Source: Raphanus sativus | Taxonomy: Eukaryota > Streptophyta > Magnoliopsida > Brassicales > Brassicaceae | Reading direction: 5' to 3' | Length of the DNA: 64,000 bases | NCBI RefSeq assembly: GCF_000801105.2 | Contig: NC_079511.1 | Coordinates: 14,128,784 to 14,192,783, forward strand | Shown here: positions 13,001-22,869 of the stretch, one piece after another | Layout of the letters: each line of letters begins with the position of its first letter | Position numbering within the stretch: position 1 is the first letter of the stretch | Translations under genes and position numbers: made by a program | The notes under the pieces: generated by a model | The model's database searches: none | Told to the model about the DNA's origin: nothing | What the model saw: the letters and a program-made list of their open reading frames with translations, nothing else

Positions 13001-15019
13001 GAAAAGAAAAGAAGTGATTAGATGTCACGATCGATGTTGCATGGTGTAGTACTACATATCATTTTTTCTATGTTGTGAACATTTTAATTAGAAACGAAAG
13101 AGTATCATCCTCAAAAGCGACTTTCTCGGCCAAAACGATAATCTAGATACTAATTTGTGTACATCACGTAACTTGCATTGCATGGCGATGGATATTATTG
13201 CTCTCACATGGGCAAACCGTTCATCATTGTCTGCAAAATAGGACATAAACAATCAAGCTCCCACGTTACAACTCTACGATACAGAGTTGTAAGTCTTTTT
13301 AAAAGGGCTCAAACAAATGATTTCTTAGTAGAAGTTTTTAGTTATTTTTGATTTCTTGATATAGTTACAACACATTTATATGTTCGCAACATTATTTTTC
13401 AAAGAGTTCAAATATTTTTGAAATAGTTCAAGCCGTTTTTTCATGAGAATATATGCACAACTGTGATTTATATCCACAAATTTTATATATTGTTCTTAGA
13501 TATATCTACATTTTTATGAGTATTATTTTCGAAGTAACAAAGTCGATGATAGATCTGTAAAATTAATAAAGAAATGAAAGTTGAACGAGATTAAGGAAGC
13601 AGGGATCTATTATCTATGTATCGAAGCTTGCATGGAGGTAGTGGATTAAATCATATGTACTTCTGCATGCATGGATCGTATCCTTTCTGTAAAGATCGTA
13701 TCTCTTGAACATCCAAAGTTCATTTACTTCTAATAAATAAGTCCAATGAAGTATCAAAAGCATACATGAATCAGTAACAAGACCGACGTTACAACATTAA
13801 CAATCATTAAAATGGCAAGTGTCTCTTCCTCTCTCTCTCATTATATAGATTTGTTTGATGGTTGACATGCATGACACAATAATTAGCTAGAACGAATACT
13901 TTTGTTGTCATACTCCGTTATTGGTATTTTTATTAGCCTTTCACAAAAAGTTTATTGATATTAGTTTTGTTTTTTAAAAAGGCCTTCAAAATACGCAGTT
14001 GAAAGTCTGTATACTGTCTAAATTGCAAGGAATTGATGGTAATGAACGTCAAGTTCCGACCATACATAAAGCAAAATATACAGTAGTTAGATAGTATGAT
14101 TTCTAACATTAGAATAATTATATATATTATGTGTGTGCGCTATAAATTTTGCACTTGAATATCCTTATCAATATTGCTTTTGACTTTTTCAAAAAAAAAA
14201 AAAATTGCTTTTGAATGGTGCAAAATATTAGGTGTTCACCACGCGGAATACAGAGACTCGCTGGCTAGCCAAAGAAACAAGGGGAAAACGGTTTAGTGGT
14301 GAGATAGGTGACCGTAAAAAGAATAATGTGAGAAATTTGGTGTAAAAATTTAATAGAATTGATTTGGTTATCTATGACATTAAATGTTATTTACTTTTTC
14401 TGACATCCGTATAGAATTTTAGAGTTAAACATATTTGAGTTGGAGTAGCGAAAGGATAAGTGATCTATCGGAAAGTGATCTGCGATACCATATGAGTGAA
14501 GCCAAAGCAGAAAAAAAATTTGGTGGTGATTGTAGATCAATTGGTAACAATTTATCATGTTAAAGAGTTGCTAAATAGTGAGGTTTTGGATTCGAAGGAC
14601 GCCAAGCATACCAACAACTTAATTATAGAATCAGTAAAGGCATAATAGAGGGGTTGAGGCAGTATCCTACAGGACTGTGAGCCTGAAATCTATAAGACGG
14701 GTAGATCCAAGGAACGAGTTGTTACATATGGCGTTCTTGATACTTTAGAACAAATTAAAGTTGACCAAGACGGTAAAAAACTACAGTAAAAAAGAACAAT
14801 ATGAACAATGATGGATTTGATGAAGGTTGTCGCGTGGAGAAATAAACGGAAAAACAAATGTCCATCTCGTCCAAGGACAGGACACTGAAAAGCCTGTGTC
14901 GCCACGTCGGCGTCTCCTTTTCTAGTAATTTAGTAGTGAGCCAGCTAGGGCCCCAACCCAAGTATTTGCTTTGACCAATCACTTTACACTGTTTTTTATT
15001 TGAGTTTTTAATTTTGCAA
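10000..15019. other. Long intergenic stretch, no convincing gene
   Basis: This is AT-rich DNA with short chance ORFs. One stretch (+ strand, about 12605-12680) reads EVVDTLLGKPPDPDWEST, a phrase like the C-terminal zinc-finger region of plant LINE polymerases, so a small LINE scrap is possible. The Arabidopsis order predicts a LOB-domain gene between the trihelix gene and PsaF. I found no CxxC-type LOB motif reading in this interval. Confidence 0.35.
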
Positions 15020-15723
15020 ATAGCCATAGAGAAATACTTGGGTTCACCCCTAGAGTGAACCTTTAGGTTCATCCAACCAATAGAATTTCATTATTTCATA
15101 TTTAATATCTTTTAAAAAAGGAAACAAAATATTGTCAAGTTTTATTATGTTTTTAAAATAAAAAATAAATAGAAAATAATAATAGTGGCAAAAAAAGATT
15201 TTATATTTAAAATACCGTCAACAAAACACTAAACCCTAAACCCTAAATAATAACCCTAAACCCATGGTAAACCCTTGGATAAATCCTAAATCTTTTGATT
15301 TTTTTTAAAAATATACTTTTAACACAATCAGCAAAACACTAAACCCTAAACCCTAAATACTAAACTCTAGACCCTAAATACTAAACCCTAAACCCTTGGA
15401 TAAATCTTAAACTATAGGATTGAGAATTTATCCAAGTGTTTTGGATTTACCAAGGATTTAGGATTTACCCAAGGGTTTAGGATTTAGGATTTATGGTTTA
15501 GTATTGATTGACGGTATTAAAAAGATATTTTTTAAACGTGTTTTTGTTTGCAATTATTATTATTTTTTATTTATTTTTATTTTTATTTTAAAATATAATA
15601 AAACTTGACAATATTTTGTTTCCTTTTTTACAAGATACTGAATATAAAATAACGAAATCTCATTGCCTGGATGAACCTAAAGGTTCACTCTAGGGGTGAA
15701 CCCAAGAATTTCTCATAGCGATA
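15020..15723. mobile_element. Mutator-like element with long inverted repeats (copy 1)
   Basis: The element occupies 15029-15714. The left end reads GAGAAATACTTGGGTTCACC and the right end, reverse complemented, GAGAAATTCTTGGGTTCACC. Similarity continues for roughly 100 bp inward. Flanking 9-mers ATAGCCATA (15020-15028) and ATAGCGATA (15715-15723) differ at one base, the 9-bp target duplication expected of Mutator-like elements. There is no transposase. The interior holds several CCCTAAA units. Confidence 0.75.
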
Positions 15724-15755
15724 TATGTCTAGTGATTTTGGAGCAAGGTAAATGA

Positions 15756-16443
15756 TTTTTTTTTTGAGTAATTCTTGGGTTCACTCCCTAGGGTGAACCT
15801 CTAGGTTCACCAACCAATAAGATTTTAGTTATTTCAAATTTGACATCTTTTGAAAAAGAAAACAAAATATTACCAAATTATATTACATTTTAAAAATAAA
15901 AAATAAAGTAAAAACAAATAAAATAATACTAAATGCAAAAAATAAGTATTTTTTCAAAAAAAAAATTAATACCACAAAAAAAAACTAATCTCTAAATGTT
16001 AAACCCTAAATCCTTTAGTAAACCTTTGGATAAATTATAAAACTTTGATTTAAAAAAAAAAACTATTTATAACACAATCAACAAAAAACTATACCCTAAA
16101 TCATAATCTTAAACCCTAAACCTTTGGGTAAATCCTAAACCCTTGGGTAAATCCGAAATTCTTGGATAAATCTTAAAATTTAAGATTTATCCAAAAGTCT
16201 AAGATTTAATGTTTGTTGAGAGCATTAAAAATATTTTTTGAAAATATTTTTTTTAGATTAAAAAGTTTTGTTTTTGTGATTAGTATAATTTTTATTTAAT
16301 TTTTATTTTGAAAGTATAATATAATTCGATAATATTTTGTTTCCTTTATTGAAAAATATTGAATCTTAAATGACACAATCCTATTGGTTGGTGAACCTAA
16401 GGGTTCATCCTAGGGGGTGAACCCAAGAATAAGTCTTTTTTTT
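15756..16443. mobile_element. Mutator-like element with long inverted repeats (copy 2)
   Basis: The element occupies 15766-16435 and is flanked by runs of 8-10 T on both sides, so a 9-bp T target duplication is possible but not distinctive. The left end GAGTAATTCTTGGGTTCACT pairs with the right end read as GACTTATTCTTGGGTTCACC. It belongs to the same family as the element 51 bp to its left and also contains AAACCCTAAA-like units. No coding capacity. Confidence 0.7.
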
Positions 16444-16604
16444 AAGAAAAAATGATATAATAGCCATATATGTCTAGTGAACCAAAAAGGTCATATATAT
16501 GTATATTGATGCGTGATAAAAGAGCACTCTCATTGAGATTTAATCACGTGGATTTAATTGATAGAGATTCTCAAAATATAAGAAAAACAAAAATATTATG
16601 AAAC

Positions 16605-16650
16605 CAAATACAGTACATGAAAAGAGAAAAAAAAACAAATACAGTACATG
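16605..16650. repeat. Micro-insertion of A-rich sequence between 15-bp direct repeats
   Basis: CAAATACAGTACATG occurs at 16605-16619 and 16636-16650, separated by 16 nt of A-rich sequence with one G pair. The layout fits a tiny A-tailed retroposition product. Confidence 0.55.
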
Positions 16651-16715
16651 CTTCATTGTAGCAGCATACAAAACTTAATATTATAGACCAAAATATAGAG
16701 TTTTATTATGGAACC

Positions 16716-16760
16716 AAGTTGAATATCATCCTTTTCTTTTATCAAAGTTGTATATCATCC
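16716..16760. repeat. Micro-insertion between 16-bp direct repeats
   Basis: AAGTTGAATATCATCC (16716-16731) and AAGTTGTATATCATCC (16745-16760) flank a 13-nt insert whose reverse complement is TGATAAAAGAAAA. Confidence 0.55.
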
Positions 16761-17121
16761 TAATCGAGATGATAGGACTATTCTCCAGAAGTGGCCTCTT
16801 ATCAGTCCAGCTTCTTCCTATAAAAGTATGAAGGCCCAGTGAAAACGAATTTTAAAACAGTTTAATTCAGTAGACTTTCGGGATTAATAGCATAAAGGGC
16901 ATACTTTATTTCTTAAAAAGCTTGTTGGGTCTACTCCGTAATCAGTCCTAATATATTTATTCAAAGATTAGGACACAATGGACTTTATTTTTGCTTCTGA
17001 GAAGAAAGGCCACTCACTACCCATGTGCTTTCGTCTAACATGCATACATGGACAAGTTTGATTGAGGATTGGAAAAGTATTTTAGTAATTCTTACTGAAT
17101 TTTCAAAAAGTTATATTAACA

Positions 17122-18012
17122 AAAAACTGAACATGTTTAGAAGATACATCTCAAATCAGCCGGCAAGAGAGAGAGCAGAGAGAATCTTAGAGAGAGAAAG
17201 TAGATCCGGTGGCTTCCTTGTCTCCGGCCGACGGTGAGGGCTTCCACAGCCACCGTCGGTCCGGCGTAATCTCGTTTCAGTCTGGTGCCTTTCCCTTTTG
17301 GTTTTCGAGCTTGTGTAAAGTTGTCTCTCCTGCGTCTGGCGTCCTCCGCGCGGTGGGCATTCGGTTTCGGTCTCCGCCGTGGCACCTTTCCGTCAAGGGT
17401 GAACGGTCGGATTAAGTCTCCGCATCTTCTAGTTTGTTCTTAGGAGACGGCGGTTCAGTTAGGGTTAGTAGTTAGATGTTCCCGTTTGTTGTTGTTCTGT
17501 TTTGTTGTTGGGTGGGGTTTCGTTTATGGTTGCGCATATGGTCGCGTGAAGACATCTCTTGAAGGAAGAGAGAGTGAAGAAGATGAAGTTGGTGGTTGAG
17601 ATCTTGGTTGTGTCCCGAAAAAGCTCTCCGTGAACCAAGCTAAGCGAAGATTACGAGGTACTGGCCACTGATTCCAGCGTCCTTTGGATCTTTTTCAGGC
17701 GGCCCCGGCATATCGAACTTCCGGTCGCGTATGCCGGCAATGTGGCAGCGGGGCGACGGTCGATTCGTTGTGGATGCGACGCGTGGCGCCTGGGTGAAGA
17801 GGATGCAAGCACGTGGTGTGAGGTTGGTCGGATTTGGTGGGTCTAGCTTTTTTGGGTTTTTGGGCCATGTAAGTGTTTAACGGTTTTTTGGGCTGTTGTG
17901 GCATATAGCTTTGGTGGGTCGTTTGTACTGGGCTTTGCCTCTGTTATCTAGGGCCTTGGGCCTTCTTTATATGATATTTCAATTTGCGAAAAAAAAAAAA
18001 ACTTAACATGTT
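17122..18012 (+). mobile_element. A-tailed non-coding retroposon, possibly Sadhu-like
   Basis: An 860-bp GC-richer block (17138-17996) ends in a run of 13 A (17989-18001). It is flanked by AAAAACTGAACATGTT (17122-17137) and AAAAACTTAACATGTT (17997-18012), a 16-bp target duplication with one mismatch. The duplication overlaps the tail. There is no reverse transcriptase and no long ORF; short ORFs on both strands are chance. Size, A tail, lack of introns and target duplication recall the Sadhu retroposons of Arabidopsis, but I cannot confirm sequence homology. A 5'-truncated or processed cellular transcript is the alternative. Confidence 0.65.
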
Positions 18013-18512
18013 GATAAAAAGTTTAATGATCTGCAAAAATCTAAACCAATCAAATCACTATCCACCTAGAGTTTGGGACTAATGGTATTTGTTCTGTAAA
18101 TTGAAGTTTGATTAGATTAGGCTTTTATGATTATTTTTGATTCTTCCAAAAACAGACAAAAACAAAATTGCTGTTTAGAGAAAAAAACACCTTGCCAAAA
18201 TGAAGAAAACGAGCAGGTATCCGTGTTGTTTATAACATACCTTGGTTATTGTCACAATCTGGATTCAAATTCTTTAGCATGTGTAAAACTGACGTAACAT
18301 CCCATTTTTAGCCAGTAAAAAAATCCCAATTTTTTTTTTCAAAAAAAAAAATCCCAATTTTTAGTACACTATGATATATATATATATAATTAAAATAATA
18401 ATTTAATTAATTATATCACCAGAATGTATTTATTTTAATCATTTATTAAAAACTCTAAAATAAACTTATTTGAGCTAAACAATCTAGACATGAATGACTT
18501 ATTAGAAAATGA

Positions 18513-19247
18513 TATCTGATTAAGGGTGTTTAATCTAGGTATCGGTTTAGTTTTGATTCGGTTTTTCGTTATTTCGGTTTAAAAATATATAACTAGCAAA
18601 TTGAAATCATATTTACTTTGGTTTGATTTGGTTTAAATACTGTCGATTTTTGGTTTATTCGGTTTTATACCAAAATCCATAAATAAATTTCTTTTATACT
18701 ATTTTGTTAATTTTACTTTCACTGATTATATATCGGTTTTATTATAACATGAAGATATTTTAGTTTTAAAATACACTATTTTATTTTATTTTACTATTTA
18801 AAATAATTAGTAACAGTATGGAGTTAATAATAATAATTATTATAGAATAAAAATAAAAAAAAATTAGTAGCCCATAATATTATTAAATAACTAAATATTA
18901 GCACACATATGTGTCAGCTAAAAAGTTAAAAAATGTTTCATTTAATTTTATAAAAATGAAAAAACATTTTAACTTAAAATAAAATATTAAATTACTAAAA
19001 TAAATATTTTAAGTACGTAGATCATATCAGTTAAATAAATTATGTATATACTATTAATTAAATTATATAATTTACATATAGTAATACTACAATATTTAAT
19101 AGATCCGTTTATTCGGTTTGATCAGTTTATACACCAAACCATATTCATATACCCTGTTTCTTTATTAATCCATACCACTTTCTGTATTTCGTTTCAGCTC
19201 GGTTTTAATTGGTTCGCTTTACCGAATTGAACACCACTATATCTGAT
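18513..19247. mobile_element. Non-autonomous hAT-type element with perfect 8-bp target duplication
   Basis: The element occupies 18521-19239. TATCTGAT is present at 18513-18520 and 19240-19247. The ends TAAGGGTGTTTAAT and, reverse complemented, TAGTGGTGTTCAAT are imperfect inverted repeats (11 of 14). Subterminal CGGTTT/GGTTCG motifs lie at both ends. The 719-bp interior is AT-rich with no transposase. Confidence 0.8.
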
Positions 19248-19649
19248 AGATAGTGTGTCAGTGGAGGTAAAACATACGTTCCAAAAAACATGTTTTCGAA
19301 AAAATTTTGCTTCAAACAATTTTTTTAAAAATATTTTCAATGCATTTTCTATGAACTAATAATTAAAAATTATAAATTTGAAAAATATTAATTGCATTTT
19401 TGAAGTATTATTGATTTAGAAATATATAAAAATATAATTACAAATTATGCATCCATAACTAAATTTTAATATATTTTATTAATGTGTTAAAATTCTACAA
19501 CATGTACTATTTTGAAACAGAGAAATATAAAATTACAGAATTAGTAAATAAATGGGATTACAACCATTATAATAATTTAGCTTTCACAAAACAAACTTAA
19601 TAAACGTCTCTTAATCTAAAACTTTTAGGTTATTCTCATTTCCAATGTA

Positions 19650-20759
19650 GGAAAACGATAATTTCATACCCAACATATCGGATTCAATTCATAACTTATA
19701 TCACCGTGCAAAAATATATTTTAATTTACAAAAATTTCAAATAACATACCTATTGTTTATTTTTTGGTGAAATCATACACTACTCGCCACATCAGCTGTC
19801 ATGTCATCTTATTTGCTGATGTGGAAGGTATATCAGTCAATTTTCCTAACGAAGATGCCACTTTGTACAATATTTTTTCTAAAAAATAGTCGTTTTATAA
19901 AAAATAATTTAAATGTAAACTTATATAAATTTATATTATTTAGTAAAATTAACAAAATTAATTAAATAATAAAATTTTAATTTTATATAAAAGATATATT
20001 CATAAATCTTGTATAATAAATTTACATTTTAAATTCTTTAAATGCAGCACTCGGGTATCCGTTAGGTTCAGATATGATTTTTGGATTTTGGTTGTGTAAC
20101 ACATCTTAGGACCCATACTGGTATTTTTGTAAGAATGGATCAGGATCAGATATAATACATCCGTTATGGTTGGTTTTGTATTACATCCTAGAACCAATAC
20201 CATATATTATTTGGATTTGGGTTATATCAGATCGGTTCAGATAACCCGAAATAAAATCTAAAATTTAAAAGAGAATCGTAAGAGTATATACTTATGAAGC
20301 AACAATAGCTTTGAATTTGAATCATTACAACACATATATAACTCTTATAAAGATGGTATTGTCATAGAATCAGAAAATTTACAAATATATCTCTTATAAA
20401 AAAATAAAATTTTATTATTTAATTTCTTTTATTTTACTAAATAATATAAATTTATAAAGTTTTACATTTAAATTATTTTTATAAAAAAATTATTTGGTCT
20501 TTTAAGAATTTTTTTTACACGTAGCATTCTCGTCAGCGAAATTAGCTGATATAGTATTCACATCATTAAAATTAGCTGACATGGCATCTATATGCATGAT
20601 GTGATTGATGAAATGTTGAATGGTGAATGATTTCGCCAAAAAGATAAACATGTATATTATTTGAAATTCTCGAAATTTTAGGTATTGTTTTACACAGTGA
20701 TACAAGTCGGATATTAATTGAACATATCGCTATATATTGGGTATGAAATGAGTTTTTCC
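19650..20759. mobile_element. Long-TIR element, probably Mutator-like
   Basis: The left arm (about 19650-19860) and right arm (about 20520-20759) are inverted copies. Both carry ATTTCATACCCAA, TATATCAC-GTG/TTGTATCAC, ATTTCAAATAA and TTTGG-GAAATCAT in the same order when one is reverse complemented. No clear 9-bp target duplication was found. The middle (20040-20260) has GGTTCAGAT/ATCCG motifs and no transposase. Its right end lies about 150 bp past the PsaF stop. Confidence 0.6.
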
Positions 20760-20912
20760 GCAATTAACATTTAATCCAAAATACAAGTTTTTCCATAATG
20801 CAAAGATATTCTTTGAAGGAAGAGTTAATTAGAGATATCAATACATACAATGGAAAACATGAGAGAAAGAGAAGCAAACAAAACAACAAATATAGATTTG
20901 TTTTTTGTTTTT

Positions 20913-22040
20913 CTAGACATCTTTGGCAATGAGATCGCCGTTGAGTAACGCTCTGTAAGCAGCAACAGGCCAAATGAAACCACGGAAGATGAGACGACTA
21001 GCCAAAGGAACATCAATAATGATCTCTTTCATCGCTGGTTTCTTCTCATCACTGATCGCTATCAAGTAGCTTCTCCCAACCCACCCGATCCATCCAGCAA
21101 TGTAGAGGAAGAGAAGGCCTGGAGTTATGAACTCTCCCCAATGCCGCTGGTCTCCGTTCACTATCAGGTGTGGTAGACCGTCTGCACCACACAGAAGTCC
21201 ATACTTGCCGTAGTTGTCGAACCTAACAAACATTTGAAATTTTAATCTCATTACCACATCCGTATCATGGCATTTGCCTACTCTAGGACTAGGAGGATAA
21301 TAGGTGCTACCTCTCTAACCCATGTCCTCCCTATCCTAATAACGAATCTTATGTATATATCAATAGTTTTTTTTTTTTTAACCACGTATATATCAATAGT
21401 TTATATGGAATTTGTTTTTTTTTTAATTATAAAAATATTATTCTTAATAATTTTTTTAACAAAATATACCTTTCCAAGTTTTTTAAACATATACATTTCA
21501 AAGTTTCAAATTATTATTTTTGTCCTATATAACCTATATAATTGTTGAGCTAGCCTTGAATCATGAATCTAATATGTTACTCCAAAATCAAAGATTCAAT
21601 TGCAGATGAAATGGAGCAGAATCATCATCATCATCATCCTGAGATCTAAACAGTTCAAGTGCATGTTTGGTAAAGAAGACGAACCTGCGTTTGGTCTTCT
21701 CGATCTGAGCGTTAAGAGCAAGAGCAGGAGCACTTTCAGGAGCGTAGAGCTTAAGAGATGATTCAAGCTTCTTGATCTGTTGCTTCTCCCTCTTGGCGAA
21801 CTGTTTCGACTCCTTGCAAGGGGTCAACCCCGAGATATCAGCGACGGCTGGCATCGGAGCTGAGAGGAGGATGGAAGAGAGAGCCACTGCGGCGGAGAAA
21901 GCCTTCATGGACTGCTGTTGCTGCGTCGCGGATTTGTCATCGGAGCAGACGAACCTCGCGGTGGATTTAGGCAATGATTGAGTGAGAGATTTGTTGGCTC
22001 TCGGGTTGAGGACGAGGTTCGTCGGGAACGTGAGCGACAT
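20913..22040 (-). CDS. PSAF: Photosystem I reaction centre subunit III (PsaF), chloroplast precursor
   Basis: PsaF is a thylakoid protein of photosystem I. Its lumenal lysine-rich N-terminal helix helps dock plastocyanin, the electron donor. Exon 1 is 22040-21685 and exon 2 is 21222-20913; the 462-nt GT-AG intron splits an arginine codon (KTKRR-F). The sum is 221 residues, the usual plant precursor length. Residues 1-45 are a Ser/Thr/Lys-rich stromal transit peptide. A hydrophobic lumen-targeting segment follows ([18 protein letters not shown]) with an A-V-A cleavage site before DISGLTPC. The plastocyanin-docking helix is [17 protein letters not shown]. Exon 2 carries [14 protein letters not shown], the membrane helix [17 protein letters not shown] and the stromal end [20 protein letters not shown]. 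Light-type I-box motifs lie upstream. No defects were seen. It matches the At1g31330 type. Confidence 0.97.
21353..21402. repeat. Micro-insertion inside the PsaF intron
   Basis: GTATATATCAATAGTTT occurs at 21353-21369 and 21386-21402 without mismatch. The 16 nt between, read on the minus strand, are GTGGTT followed by an A run. This is the layout of a very short A-tailed insertion with a 17-bp target duplication. Confidence 0.65.
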
Positions 22041-22156
22041 GGCTACTCGGGTTTTGAAACTCGTTGAGGGGGAAGTGTGGAGGAGTATAGAGAAGCGGAG
22101 AGATGAGAGCTTTAGATTCTTTACTAAGACAAATTGGATTAGTGGTGGGAGAGAAA

Positions 22157-22230
22157 GATAAGAGAAGATGTCTCGTTTTGATGATGTGGCGTGTAGCTAG
22201 TGGTGGATAAGTAACACGTCAATGGATAAG
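22157..22230 (-). promoter_or_regulatory. I-box cluster (GATAAG) and ACGT core upstream of PsaF
   Basis: GATAAG occurs on the + strand at 22157-22162, 22206-22211 and 22225-22230, with CACGTC at 22215-22220 between the last two. All lie 117-190 bp upstream of the PsaF ATG. I-boxes close to an ACGT core are known from light-regulated photosynthesis promoters. The link to PsaF is by position. Confidence 0.6.
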
Positions 22231-22869
22231 AGATTTTCCCGCGGATTTTGTTCCTTTCTCATCTCATGTTTAAGATATGTGGACTACACACGACTTACCT
22301 ATATTTATATTCTCAAAACAATAAATAAACTAGGTGATCGACGCGCCTGCGCGGGGTGAACCTATAATAGAAATTATAAATTTTAATGTACAAGAAGATA
22401 TCGAAAACATAAAACGTGACATATTATATATGATATAGATTAGCATAAGTAATGTTGATATACAGATTAAGATTAATGCAAAGAAAACCAATTTGAGATT
22501 AGAAGTTTGATGAATTTTTCGACCAACAAAAAAGTTTAGTGAAGTATCCAGATAAAGATAATCTTATTATGGTTGACAAACTCTAATTGTCTTATTATCG
22601 AAGTTAAATCGTTATATTTCATTACACTGGTTTTGAATTACACAAAAATTGTAAAAGAATATAAATAAATTGAAATAAATTCCATTATGACTCAAAATAC
22701 ATATCAACTTCTTTTGATTTATCATTTATATATAAAGAGTGTTTTTACTAAAAATCTCGATGGGACACGAGATCAGGGGCTACGGTTCGGATGTTGGATT
22801 CGATCTTTTTCTCATCACCTGATATATTTAGATGTTGCCTCAAAGTAATGTTGCGATTCTCTAATTGTT

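Noticed and set aside
14755..15072. 105-aa minus-strand ORF
   Set aside because: It runs across the edge of a Mutator-like element, has no domain and its composition follows the flanks.
17025..17904. Several 68-82 aa ORFs on both strands
   Set aside because: They lie within the GC-rich A-tailed retroposon, overlap in conflicting frames and have no recognisable domain.
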